From the NCBI GenBank assembly GCA_015494385.1, contig WGBJ01000396.1, forward strand, positions 1-7,394: 7,394 nucleotides of DNA, written 5' to 3'. Under the pieces are notes generated by a model. That model was not told the origin of the DNA. It saw nothing but the letters and a program-made list of their open reading frames with translations, and searched no databases. Source of the DNA: Marinosulfonomonas sp. GTDB taxonomy: Bacteria > Pseudomonadota > Alphaproteobacteria > Rhodobacterales > Rhodobacteraceae. Shown here piece by piece: positions 1-6,076 of this stretch. The position numbers and the translations under genes were made by a program. The number at the start of each line of letters is the position of its first letter. The first letter of the stretch is position 1.

Positions 1-12
1 ACGAGGCAGCCC

Positions 13-807
13 TTACGGGTATTTCGACCGCATCTTGCGTTCCAACCGCCGCAGCAGCAGGGACAGGGAAACCGTCATCACCAGATACAAAAGTGCCACC
101 ACATTATAGGTTTCGAAATATCGAAAATTCCCGGCCGCCGTTACCTTGCCCAGTTGCGCAATGTCGGAAACCCCCAGCACCGACACCAGCGATGAATCCT
201 TGATCATCGCGATAAAATCATTGCCAAGCGGCGGCATGATGGTGCGAAATGCTTGCGGGAAAACAATGTGCCGGAAACGGTGCCAGCCGCTTAGCCCCAA
301 TGCCTTGGCCGCTTCGATCTGGCCTTCGTCCACCGACAGAAGGCCGGCGCGAAACACCTCGGCGATAAAGGCGGAATAACCGATCATCAGCGCAATAATC
401 GCCCGCCACATCAGCGAAAAATCCCGCGTGCGGATTGGATCAAATCCCAGCCCCTCGGCAATCCAGTTCCAGAAATGCACCAGTGCGGGGCCAAATACAA
501 AGGCCACATAGAGCAGCAGCACAATCATCGGGATGCCGCGGATAATTTCGATATAAAACCGCGCCAATTGCCGGAAAACGATGAACCGCGACATGGTGCC
601 GACCGCCAGCACCAGCCCGAAAAACGACGCCATGGCAAAGGCCACCAAGGTGACAAAAATCGTCACCCCGATGCCGCGCGACAAGGTGGTCAATATCTGC
701 GCATACAGATCATCGGCCACCACGCGATACATCAGATAGATGCCCAGCCCACCGGCCAGAACCAGCCAATAGGGGAAATCCTTGTCTTGGGAAGGGGGTG
801 TAATCAT
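13..807 (-). CDS. Polar amino-acid ABC transporter permease (HisM/GlnP type)
   Basis: This 264-residue inner-membrane protein is the permease half of an amino-acid uptake ABC transporter, passing substrate delivered by the binding protein encoded just upstream (861-1655). Hydrophobic segments sit roughly at residues 12-28, 46-70, 88-110, 135-155, 195-215 and 233-252. The family hallmark RGIP is at 90-93. The EAA loop that contacts the ATPase runs from about residue 165 (EAAKALGLSGWHRF) to about 188. Length is normal, perhaps slightly long at the N-terminus. The ATG at 807 is the only good start, but its Shine-Dalgarno is poor: the nearest G-rich stretch (GGGG, 819-822) lies in the 3' arm of a terminator-like hairpin. 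The gene ends with TAA at 13-15. The ATPase gene, and perhaps a second permease, is presumably past the window edge. Substrate cannot be read from sequence; a polar amino acid is a family-level inference. Confidence 0.93.
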   Translation of the reverse strand: MITPPSQDKDFPYWLVLAGGLGIYLMYRVVADDLYAQILTTLSRGIGVTIFVTLVAFAMASFFGLVLAVGTMSRFIVFRQLARFYIEIIRGIPMIVLLLYVAFVFGPALVHFWNWIAEGLGFDPIRTRDFSLMWRAIIALMIGYSAFIAEVFRAGLLSVDEGQIEAAKALGLSGWHRFRHIVFPQAFRTIMPPLGNDFIAMIKDSSLVSVLGVSDIAQLGKVTAAGNFRYFETYNVVALLYLVMTVSLSLLLRRLERKMRSKYP

Positions 808-812
808 TAACC

Positions 813-840
813 AAAAAGCCCCGGCACATCCGGCCGGGGC
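813..840 (-). terminator. Hairpin plus T5 between binding-protein and permease genes
   Basis: Read on the minus strand, this is an 8-bp GC-rich perfect stem (arms 833-840 and 818-825, loop 826-832) followed at once by five T residues (817-813). It begins 20 bases after the binding-protein stop codon and ends 5 bases before the permease ATG. Its form is that of an intrinsic terminator. Because both genes belong to one transporter, it probably acts as a partial terminator or 3' mRNA stabiliser that keeps binding protein above permease. That role is inferred; the structure is seen directly. Confidence 0.65.
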
Positions 841-860
841 AATCCTTTTATTTCAGGCGT

Positions 861-1655
861 TTAGCCGCCCATTTTGTAATCAAGGAACCATTTTTTGTTC
901 AGCGCATCAATGGTGCCGTCGGCCTTCATATCGGCAATCGCGGCATTGATCGGCCCAACCAGATCCGAGCCTTTGGGAAAGATAAACCCGAAGTCCTCGG
1001 TGCCCAGCTTGTCGCCAATGATCTTTAGCCCGCCGTCCGAGGCATCCACATAACCGGCCCCGGCCGTGCCATCGGTCAGCACCAGATCGACATCGCCGGT
1101 TTTCAGCGCCTGAACGGTTGCCCCGAAGGTTTCAAACAGCTTGATACGCGGGTTGGATTCATTGCCGTCCAGCACCTCGTAAACGCCGACATAAAACGGT
1201 GTGGTGCCGGGCTGTGCCGCCATCAGCAGATCGTCATTGGCTGCAAAACTTTTGGTGTCGGTAAAGCGGTCTTCGTCACCGCGCACCATCATCACCATTT
1301 CGCTGCGCATGTAGGGGTCGGAAAAATCCACCTTTTCCTTGCGGTCATCACGAATGGTGATACCGGTCATGCCCATATCGAACTGGCCTTCCGACACCGC
1401 CGGAATCATTGCATCCCAGCTGATGTTCTCATAGGTCACCTTGATATTGATCCGCTTGGCGATCTCGTCCATCGCGTCATATTCCCAACCGATCGCCTCG
1501 CTTGTTTTCGGGTCCATAAACTGCAACGGCGGATAGGCATTTTCAGTGACAACCACCACTTCTTTGCCGCCCAGATCGGGCAGGTGGCTGCCCGCCATGG
1601 CAACAGTCGAAAAGGCAGCCGTGGCAAAGACCGCAATAGATGCAAGCAATTTCAT
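861..1655 (-). CDS. Amino-acid ABC transporter periplasmic binding protein (SBP family 3)
   Basis: This 264-residue exported solute-binding protein captures an amino acid in the periplasm and hands it to the permease encoded downstream. The start is ATG at 1655: GGGGGA (1663-1668) lies 7 bases upstream, whereas a TTG five codons earlier would overlap that ribosome site. Residues 1-21 form a clear signal peptide (K2, hydrophobic core, AMA before the cut at G22). The mature part is a two-lobed SBP_bac_3 domain, with the family pattern [13 protein letters not shown] near 57-69, then [10 protein letters not shown], whose Arg typically binds the ligand carboxylate, and VDFSDPYM. A later DLVLTDG supplies the Asp expected to contact the amino group. 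The C-terminal helix (DALNKKWF) is typical. There is no lipobox, so the protein is soluble in the periplasm. It lies 70 bases after the moeB-like gene and may have its own promoter. Substrate identity is not determinable here. Confidence 0.94.
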   Translation of the reverse strand: MKLLASIAVFATAAFSTVAMAGSHLPDLGGKEVVVVTENAYPPLQFMDPKTSEAIGWEYDAMDEIAKRINIKVTYENISWDAMIPAVSEGQFDMGMTGITIRDDRKEKVDFSDPYMRSEMVMMVRGDEDRFTDTKSFAANDDLLMAAQPGTTPFYVGVYEVLDGNESNPRIKLFETFGATVQALKTGDVDLVLTDGTAGAGYVDASDGGLKIIGDKLGTEDFGFIFPKGSDLVGPINAAIADMKADGTIDALNKKWFLDYKMGG

Positions 1656-1662
1656 AATAGAA

Positions 1663-1668
1663 TCCCCC
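1663..1668 (-). promoter_or_regulatory. Ribosome binding site fixing the binding-protein start
   Basis: GGGGGA on the minus strand ends 7 bases before the ATG at 1655. It overlaps the upstream in-frame TTG and so rules that codon out as the likely start. Confidence 0.75.
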
Positions 1669-1692
1669 AAGGTTGGTTATACGTTGATCGCG

Positions 1693-1720
1693 AGTATGAT
1701 TAATCCCCCGCCCAAGGCAA
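1693..1720 (-). promoter_or_regulatory. Weak candidate sigma70-type promoter for the transporter genes
   Basis: On the minus strand TTGCCT (1720-1715) and CATACT (1698-1693) each match four of six consensus positions and are separated by 16 bases. The site is in the 70-base gap after the moeB-like gene, where a separate promoter for transporter genes would make sense. The match is modest and could be chance. Confidence 0.25.
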
Positions 1721-1725
1721 GGAAA

Positions 1726-2778
1726 TTAAACCGCTTTCCCGCTGCAAACCGGACAATCCGGGCGCGGCTTGATGCCAATCTTGCGGGTTTCAGCATAGAG
1801 CGCGTCGTATATCAGCATCTCGCCTTTCAGCGGCGCACCTGCCCCTGTTATTTCTTTCACCGCCTCGACTGCCATCATCGTGCCGATCACGCCGGGCAGC
1901 GGGCCAACCACGCCAGCCTCGGAGCAACTCGGCGCCAGTCCAGCGGCAGGGGTCTCGGGGAATACACATTGATAACAGGGCGCGCCCTTGGCCGGATGAT
2001 AGACGCTGATCTGCCCTTCCCACTGGGTGATCGCGCCGGCAATCAGCGGCAGGCCCAGCGCCACGCAGGTGCGGTTCACCAGATAGCGGGTATCGAAATT
2101 GTCGGTCCCGTCCAGCAACAGATCATAACCGGAAAACAGATCGGCCGCGTTGTCTTGATCCAGCCGCCGGTGATAGGGGTGCACCTCGATCTTCGGGTTC
2201 TGTGCCTTCATCGCCGCTTCGGCGGAAAACACCTTGGGCATACCGATGTCGGCATCGCGATGGATCACCTGACGTTGCAGGTTGGAATTGTCCACCGCAT
2301 CATCATCGACAATGCCAATGGTCCCCACACCCGCCGCAGCCAGATACAGCAGCACGGGTGATCCCAGCCCGCCTGCCCCGATCACCAGCACACGGGCGTT
2401 TTTCAACTTTTTCTGCCCCGCCCCGCCGATTTCGCGCAGCATGATATGGCGGGCGTAACGGTCCAACTCAACATTGGAAAAGGTGGGCTTGGGTGTGGCT
2501 TCAGTCATCTCGGCAACTCTTTCCCTGGCTTTGGCGCGAAGCTGACGCAGAACGGCGCGATACGCAACCACTACCGCCAAAATTCCGCCCAAAATCAGCC
2601 AGGGCCGCACCGATCCACCCGTGGCCACGCGCAAGGGTGCGCCATCGGGCAACACCAGATGTGCGATCACCACTGCCAGATAAACCAGACCGATCAGAAA
2701 CCAGCGCCTCGCGGGGGCCACCTTCATCACCGCACCCAAACCCCACAGGCCCGCCATCAACGCCAGAACAACGCCCAC
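1726..2778 (-). CDS. moeB: MoeB/ThiF-family E1-like adenylyltransferase with N-terminal membrane region
   Basis: This 350-residue protein has two parts. Residues 1-90 hold about three hydrophobic segments (1-19, 26-43, 58-78) followed by a basic stretch. Residues ~100-350 form a complete ThiF/MoeB/HesA domain. Seen there are the ATP-binding GAGGLGSP (134-141), DDDAVDNSNLQRQ (158-170) with the Arg169 finger, DGTDNFDTRYLVN (223-235), Cys285 in APSCSEAGVVGPLPG, and two CxxC zinc pairs (Cys268/271 and Cys342/345). Family members adenylate the C-terminal Gly-Gly of a small sulfur carrier: MoaD for molybdopterin or ThiS for thiamine. Neither partner gene is nearby, so MoeB versus ThiF is not settled; absence of a rhodanese domain and overall similarity favour MoeB. 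The GTG start at 2778 overlaps the dut stop by one base (TAGTG), supporting the long form. An internal ATG at codon 91 (2508), with a purine-rich stretch upstream, could give a soluble form of 260 residues. Confidence 0.88.
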   Translation of the reverse strand: MGVVLALMAGLWGLGAVMKVAPARRWFLIGLVYLAVVIAHLVLPDGAPLRVATGGSVRPWLILGGILAVVVAYRAVLRQLRAKARERVAEMTEATPKPTFSNVELDRYARHIMLREIGGAGQKKLKNARVLVIGAGGLGSPVLLYLAAAGVGTIGIVDDDAVDNSNLQRQVIHRDADIGMPKVFSAEAAMKAQNPKIEVHPYHRRLDQDNAADLFSGYDLLLDGTDNFDTRYLVNRTCVALGLPLIAGAITQWEGQISVYHPAKGAPCYQCVFPETPAAGLAPSCSEAGVVGPLPGVIGTMMAVEAVKEITGAGAPLKGEMLIYDALYAETRKIGIKPRPDCPVCSGKAV

Positions 2779-3239
2779 TAACCGCGCCCCGTTGACCCGA
2801 AACCGCCTTCGCCGCGCGCAGTTTCACCCAGTTCCGTGACCAGTTCAAACCGTGCCTGCACCACAGGGGCCACCACCATCTGCGCAATCCTGTCCCCGTG
2901 GTTCACGGCAAATGGCTGGTCCCCCGCGTTCAACAGGATCACCCCCAACGGCCCGCGATAATCGCTGTCAATCGTGCCAGGACTGTTGGGCAGGGTAATC
3001 CCGTGTTTCAACGCCAGCCCCGACCGCGGCCTGATCTGCACCTCGAAACCTAACGGAATTTCCAACCGCAACCCCGTGGGCACCAGCGCCCGCGCGCCCG
3101 CCTCGATCACCAGCCCGCCGCGCTCGCCTTCGGGGAAATTCGCCCGCACATCCGCACCCGCCGCACCCGCCGTTTCATAAGACGGCAAGCCCAGCGCCTG
3201 ATCCGCCCCTTCAAGCCACACAAAGCTCACAGTTACCAC
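2778..3239 (-). CDS. dut: Deoxyuridine 5'-triphosphate nucleotidohydrolase (dUTPase)
   Basis: This cytosolic homotrimeric enzyme of 153 residues hydrolyses dUTP to dUMP and pyrophosphate, keeping uracil out of DNA and feeding dTMP synthesis. All five trimeric-dUTPase motifs are visible: AGADVRAN (about 27-34), RPRSGLA (70-76), [12 protein letters not shown] (85-96) with the catalytic Asp91, GDRIAQMV (115-122), and the C-terminal [10 protein letters not shown] (142-151), the flexible arm that closes over substrate. The start is GTG at 3239: GGGGA (3247-3251) sits 7 bases upstream and the length then equals the family's usual 150-155. The nearby ATGs are out of frame, and a longer frame reaching 3365 would run into coaBC. 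A second GTG at 3230 would remove three residues. It follows coaBC by 56 bases and is translationally linked to the moeB-like gene. Confidence 0.95.
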   Translation of the reverse strand: MVTVSFVWLEGADQALGLPSYETAGAAGADVRANFPEGERGGLVIEAGARALVPTGLRLEIPLGFEVQIRPRSGLALKHGITLPNSPGTIDSDYRGPLGVILLNAGDQPFAVNHGDRIAQMVVAPVVQARFELVTELGETARGEGGFGSTGRG

Positions 3240-3270
3240 GCCACCATCCCCATCTTTGTTCCATAAATAT

Positions 3271-3289
3271 CCTCGCGCGAAGCGCAAGG
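3271..3289. repeat. GCGC-TTC-GCGC hairpin between coaBC and dut
   Basis: The 19 bases form an 8-bp stem (with one G-T pair) around a 3-base loop. On the minus strand the hairpin begins 6 bases after the coaBC stop codon and is followed by GATATTTATGG. There is no T tract, so it is not a classic terminator. Similar GCGC-TTC-GCGC plus GATATTT elements occur between genes in Rhodobacterales to my recollection; that family link was not checked. It may stabilise mRNA ends or be a small dispersed repeat. Confidence 0.5.
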
Positions 3290-3295
3290 AATCTC

Positions 3296-4492
3296 TTATC
3301 CCAACGCCTCGGCAATCGCCGCGGCCAGCCGCTGTGCCACCTGATCCTTGCCCATACGCGGCCATTCCTCGGCCCCGCTGCCCGAAATCACCACCACCGC
3401 ATTTTCATCCCCGCCCATGATCCCCGTTTCCGGCGACACATCATTGGCAACGATCCAGTCACAGCCCTTGCGCTTGCGTTTGGCCGTGGCGTTTTCCACC
3501 ACATCATCCGTTTCCGCCGCAAAGCCCACCACCAGCGCAGGCCGCCCCTTTTTCATCTGGCTGACCGTGGCCAGAATATCGGGGTTCTCGGCAAACTCCA
3601 ACTTGGGCAGGCTGCCCTTGCCATCCTTCTTCATCTTGGAACCAGACGCGTTTTCCACCCGCCAATCCGCCACAGCCGCCGCAAACACCGCCGCATCCGC
3701 AGGCAAGACCCCCTGTACCGCCTCCAGCATTTCCCGCGCTGTCTGCACCTCGACCACCCGCACCCCTTCTGGCCGCGCCACATCCGCTGGCCCCGTGACA
3801 AATGTCACCTCGGCCCCCAGTGCCGCCAGCGCCCGTGCAATCGCCGTGCCCTGCGCCCCGCTGGACCGGTTGGCGATGTAACGCACCGGATCAATCGGCT
3901 CGTGCGTTGGCCCCGACGTCACCAGCACATGCTTGCCCTTCAACGGCCCATCGGCAATCGCCGCCTGCACCGCCGCAACAATTTCCAGCGGTTCGGCCAT
4001 GCGCCCGGGGCCGAATTCGCCACAGGCCATGTTGCCCTCGTTCGGGCCGACAAACAGCACGCCATCCCCTTTCAGGGTGTCGATGTTCCTTTGGGTCGCC
4101 GGGTGCTCCCACATCCGCACATTCATTGCCGGCGCGATCAGCACCCGCTTGTCGGTGGCCATCAAAAGGGTCGAGGCCAGGTCATTCGCAAGCCCCGCCG
4201 CCATCTTGCCCATCAGATCGGCCGTGGCCGGAGCCACCACCACCAGATCGGCATCGCGGGACAGTTCGATATGCCCCATCTCGGCCTCGTCCGTCAGATC
4301 GAACAGATCGCGATACACTTTCTGCGCCGCCAGCGCCGAAGTGGACAGCGGCGTGACAAATTCCTCGGCCGCCCGCGTTAGAACCGGCACCACAGTGGCC
4401 CCGCGTTCACGCAAACGCCGGATCAGATCCAGAGATTTGAACGCAGCAATCCCGCCACCAATGATCAACAGAACACGTTTACCAGCAAGCAT
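3296..4492 (-). CDS. coaBC: Bifunctional phosphopantothenoylcysteine decarboxylase / phosphopantothenate-cysteine ligase
   Basis: This 398-residue cytosolic enzyme performs two coenzyme A steps: CoaB joins 4'-phosphopantothenate to cysteine and CoaC decarboxylates the product to 4'-phosphopantetheine using FMN. The N-terminal CoaC flavoprotein domain (1 to about 180) has GGGIAAFK (12-19), catalytic His75 in [27 protein letters not shown] (121-128) and Cys157 in [13 protein letters not shown]. The C-terminal CoaB domain (about 187-398) has [29 protein letters not shown] (271-278), a basic SKMKKDGKG stretch and VGFAAET. The length matches the family. The start is ATG at 4492, with AGGG (4499-4502) 6 bases upstream; an ATG at 4612 would add 40 residues not expected in the family. 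The CTP- and FMN-dependent chemistry is family knowledge. The gene is followed by dut, a pairing seen in many bacteria. Confidence 0.96.
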   Translation of the reverse strand: MLAGKRVLLIIGGGIAAFKSLDLIRRLRERGATVVPVLTRAAEEFVTPLSTSALAAQKVYRDLFDLTDEAEMGHIELSRDADLVVVAPATADLMGKMAAGLANDLASTLLMATDKRVLIAPAMNVRMWEHPATQRNIDTLKGDGVLFVGPNEGNMACGEFGPGRMAEPLEIVAAVQAAIADGPLKGKHVLVTSGPTHEPIDPVRYIANRSSGAQGTAIARALAALGAEVTFVTGPADVARPEGVRVVEVQTAREMLEAVQGVLPADAAVFAAAVADWRVENASGSKMKKDGKGSLPKLEFAENPDILATVSQMKKGRPALVVGFAAETDDVVENATAKRKRKGCDWIVANDVSPETGIMGGDENAVVVISGSGAEEWPRMGKDQVAQRLAAAIAEALG

Positions 4493-4525
4493 AGGCAACC
4501 CTTTCAAACAGTTATCCCCGTTGTA

Positions 4526-4543
4526 GGCCGCAAGGGCCGCAAA
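4526..4543. repeat. Tandem 9-mer GGCCGCAAG / GGCCGCAAA
   Basis: Two adjacent 9-base copies differ only in the last base. They lie 34 bases upstream of the coaBC start codon, in its untranslated leader. No function is apparent. Confidence 0.6.
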
Positions 4544-4561
4544 CTCAACCAGCCGCTTCTC

Positions 4562-4600
4562 AAGCCTGACGGCTTTCCGCGCGAAGAGCGCCCGTAAGGG
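4562..4600. repeat. Three consecutive small stem-loops upstream of coaBC
   Basis: Three inverted repeats follow one another within 39 bases: AAGCC-TGAC-GGCTT (4562-4575), GCGC-GAAGA-GCGC (4579-4591) and CCC-GTAA-GGG (4591-4600); the last two share a base. Each is short and GC-rich DNA makes some by chance, but three in a row suggest a structured leader or a REP-like extragenic element. Confidence 0.45.
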
Positions 4601-4618
4601 AGCGATGAGCACATCCCG

Positions 4619-5407
4619 CTATTTGAAGGCCAGACAGGGGTCTTCGCGGTCCACCGGTTTTGTCACTACCCAGAAATCAAAAGGCTGCTCGCCTTCTGCC
4701 GGTTCTTCCACAAAGCCGACCACCAGAACCTTCACCCCTTCCAGCATCGAAGGCACCCCCCAATCCTTGCGCGCATGACCATTGCCGGTGATCAGCACCA
4801 CCGGTCCGCCAGTTTCACGATAGGCCTGCATCACCGTATCCGCAAAAGCCGCATCCCGAAACCGCTGCGCCTCGACCATACCCCCCATCATATCCAGCGG
4901 CATCGCCTCGCAATGGTCGGCAAACTGTTCCTGCTTGCGCTGCTCCAACTGCCCGTCCGGCAGGGGTTGCTCCAACCCGTATCCCGCCCCGAACACCGCA
5001 GCCGCCCCTTCTTTGAACGCGCGGCGCACCTGTTCGCGCGGTCGCGCCGCCCCGTAAACCTTGGCATCCCCCAACGCCTCGAACACCGGCCAGTAGATCG
5101 CAAAATCGGGCCAGCCCGAAGCTTCCCATTCCAGCGCCGCCCCCAATGCCGCTTGATCCTTCAGCAATTCCGGCGTGATCTTCGCCGCCTGCTCTGGCGA
5201 CAGCATTTCAAACACCACGGCCTTGGGTTTAACCGCCGCCACCACCCGTGCCTGCCCTTCATGGTGCAACGCATTGTCATGCACCTCGCCCAAGATATAG
5301 ACATCCGCAAGCGGCAGGGAATCCAGCCCTTCTGGCGAAATTTCTCCGGCATCCGCCGAAATCGACACCGCAACCAGCGCGGCAATGGCAAAGATAAAAT
5401 GTTTCAT
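4619..5407 (-). CDS. ChaN-like haem-binding family protein (PF04187/DUF399), exported
   Basis: This 262-residue protein has a signal peptide at 1-20 (MKHF start, hydrophobic core, ADA before G21), so the mature protein is periplasmic. The ChaN/Tiki-type core is recognised from LGEVHDNALHH (39-49), the FEML stretch (67-70), the WPDFAIYWPVFEAL region (99-112) and ITGNGHARKDWGVP (206-219). ChaN proteins are linked to haem binding and iron uptake, characterised as a lipoprotein in Campylobacter. Here there is no lipobox, so lipid anchoring is not predicted. The chosen ATG at 5407 has AGGG upstream and gives a classic signal sequence. An ATG at 5494, also preceded by a purine-rich AAGGGG, would add 29 residues with a second hydrophobic segment and is less likely. 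The gene is divergent from cobU and 126 bases ahead of coaBC. The haem role is family-level inference. Confidence 0.82.
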   Translation of the reverse strand: MKHFIFAIAALVAVSISADAGEISPEGLDSLPLADVYILGEVHDNALHHEGQARVVAAVKPKAVVFEMLSPEQAAKITPELLKDQAALGAALEWEASGWPDFAIYWPVFEALGDAKVYGAARPREQVRRAFKEGAAAVFGAGYGLEQPLPDGQLEQRKQEQFADHCEAMPLDMMGGMVEAQRFRDAAFADTVMQAYRETGGPVVLITGNGHARKDWGVPSMLEGVKVLVVGFVEEPAEGEQPFDFWVVTKPVDREDPCLAFK

Positions 5408-5426
5408 CCCGCCACCCTGCCCCTGT

Positions 5427-5442
5427 TTGGCAGAAATGCCAA
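5427..5442. promoter_or_regulatory. Perfect dyad TTGGCA-GAAA-TGCCAA in the ChaN/cobU divergent region
   Basis: Two perfect 6-base arms flank a 4-base centre, 19 bases upstream of the ChaN-like ATG at 5407. As DNA it is a candidate operator; as RNA it would be a 6-bp hairpin in the ChaN-like leader. No known regulator is assigned. If that gene really starts at 5494, the dyad would be inside coding sequence. Confidence 0.4.
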
Positions 5443-5514
5443 TGGGACAAATCAATGCACAACAAAAGGGCAGCGCCAACACCCCTCTGGCCATCCACGC
5501 CGCCCCTTGCTAGT

Positions 5515-5522
5515 CATTGGCA
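5515..5522. promoter_or_regulatory. Third TTGGCA copy near cobU
   Basis: CATTGGCA here is the exact reverse complement of TGCCAATG at 5437-5444, giving a third copy of the half-site about 70 bases away, 7 bases before the cobU ribosome site. It could serve a shared regulator of the divergent pair, but a 6-8 base match alone is weak. Confidence 0.25.
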
Positions 5523-5529
5523 ACACCAT

Positions 5530-5534
5530 AAGGA
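5530..5534 (+). promoter_or_regulatory. cobU ribosome binding site
   Basis: AAGGA lies 8 bases before the ATG at 5543. It selects this start inside a frame that stays open far upstream, to 4775. Confidence 0.75.
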
Positions 5535-5542
5535 CACCCCGT

Positions 5543-6076
5543 ATGTTGCCCAAACTGACCCTGATCATCGGCGCTTCCGCCTCTGGCAAATCCACCTTTG
5601 CCGAACGGCTGGTCACCACCACCATGCGCGCGCGAACCTATATTGCCACAGCACAAGCCTTTGACGATGAAATGCGCGCCAAGATCACCCGCCACCGAGA
5701 TATGCGTGGCAGCAGCTGGCACACTATCGAGGCCCCGCTGGATATCCCCGCAGCTCTGCAACAGGTGCCGGCCGATTACGTGGTGCTGATCGACTGCGCC
5801 ACGCTGTGGCTGTCCAATCACCTGCTGGCCGAATCCGATCTGCAACAGGCCGAAGCCGACCTGTTGAACGCCCTGAAAACCTGCCCCGCCCCCGTGGCAA
5901 TCGTCAGCAACGAAGTCGGCGCCGGCGTGGTGCCCGACAACGCCCTGTCGCGCAAATTCCGCGAAGCCCAAGGGCGCCTGAACCAGCACCTTGCCGCACA
6001 AGCGGGCCTTGTCGTCACCGTCATCGCGGGTCTGCCGATGGTGCTGAAAGGCACTCTGCCCGAGGCGCTGGAATGA
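5543..6076 (+). CDS. cobU: Adenosylcobinamide kinase / adenosylcobinamide-phosphate guanylyltransferase
   Basis: This cytosolic bifunctional enzyme of cobalamin nucleotide-loop assembly phosphorylates adenosylcobinamide and then converts it to adenosylcobinamide-GDP, the substrate of cobalamin synthase. The 177 residues match the family length. Visible features are the P-loop GASASGKST (10-18), ITRHRDMRGSSWHTIEAP (48-65) with His51 as the likely guanylylated histidine (by analogy to His46 of Salmonella CobU), VLIDCATLWLSN (81-92), VSNEVGAGVVPDNALSRKFR (121-140) and GLPMVLKG (163-170). The P-loop reads GASASGKS rather than the common GGARSGKS, still a valid Walker A. AAGGA 8 bases upstream supports this ATG, although the frame is open much further upstream. 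It overlaps the next gene by ATGA. No cobalamin riboswitch is evident in the roughly 134-base upstream region. Confidence 0.95.
   Translation: MLPKLTLIIGASASGKSTFAERLVTTTMRARTYIATAQAFDDEMRAKITRHRDMRGSSWHTIEAPLDIPAALQQVPADYVVLIDCATLWLSNHLLAESDLQQAEADLLNALKTCPAPVAIVSNEVGAGVVPDNALSRKFREAQGRLNQHLAAQAGLVVTVIAGLPMVLKGTLPEALE

Larger units (their letters stand above)
4493..4618 (-). other. Structured 126-base leader between the ChaN-like gene and coaBC
   Basis: This gap lies between the stop of the ChaN-like gene and the coaBC ATG. It contains a run of short inverted repeats at 4562-4600 and a 9-base tandem repeat at 4526-4543. No clear sigma70 promoter or T-tracted terminator was found. The coaBC frame stays open through it to an ATG at 4612, but the implied 40-residue extension matches nothing I know in CoaBC. 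Confidence 0.5.

Noticed and set aside
8..20. CCCTTACGGG at the window start matching the same 10-mer on the minus strand at 4591-4600
   Set aside because: At the start it is the permease stop codon and flanking bases; a 10-base match with palindromic ends is too short to call a repeat family without a genome search.
1546..2361. Long plus-strand open frame (271 codons) opposite the moeB-like and binding-protein genes
   Set aside because: It is fully antisense to two genes with intact family motifs, has a His/Arg/Gln-rich composition typical of GC-rich shadow frames, and resembles no protein family.
3240..3365. Longer dUTPase frame starting at 3365
   Set aside because: It would overlap the coaBC 3' end by about 70 bases and add 42 residues absent from dUTPases; GTG 3239 fits ribosome site and length.
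3802..4356. Plus-strand open frames opposite coaBC (this one and 3902-4381, 3933-4526)
   Set aside because: Pro/Arg/Ser-rich shadow frames over well-supported CoaBC coding sequence.
4493..4612. 40-residue N-terminal extension of CoaBC from ATG 4612
   Set aside because: CoaBC normally begins near MLAGKRVLL, the ATG at 4492 has its own Shine-Dalgarno, and the extension has no family counterpart.
4775..5542. In-frame upstream extension of the cobU frame (433 codons in total)
   Set aside because: It lies antisense to the ChaN-like gene, and only the last 177 codons match CobU with a good ribosome site.
5408..5542. Cobalamin riboswitch upstream of cobU
   Set aside because: The gap is only about 135 bases and is shared with a divergent gene, and I cannot find a B12-box-like sequence or the expected multi-stem fold.
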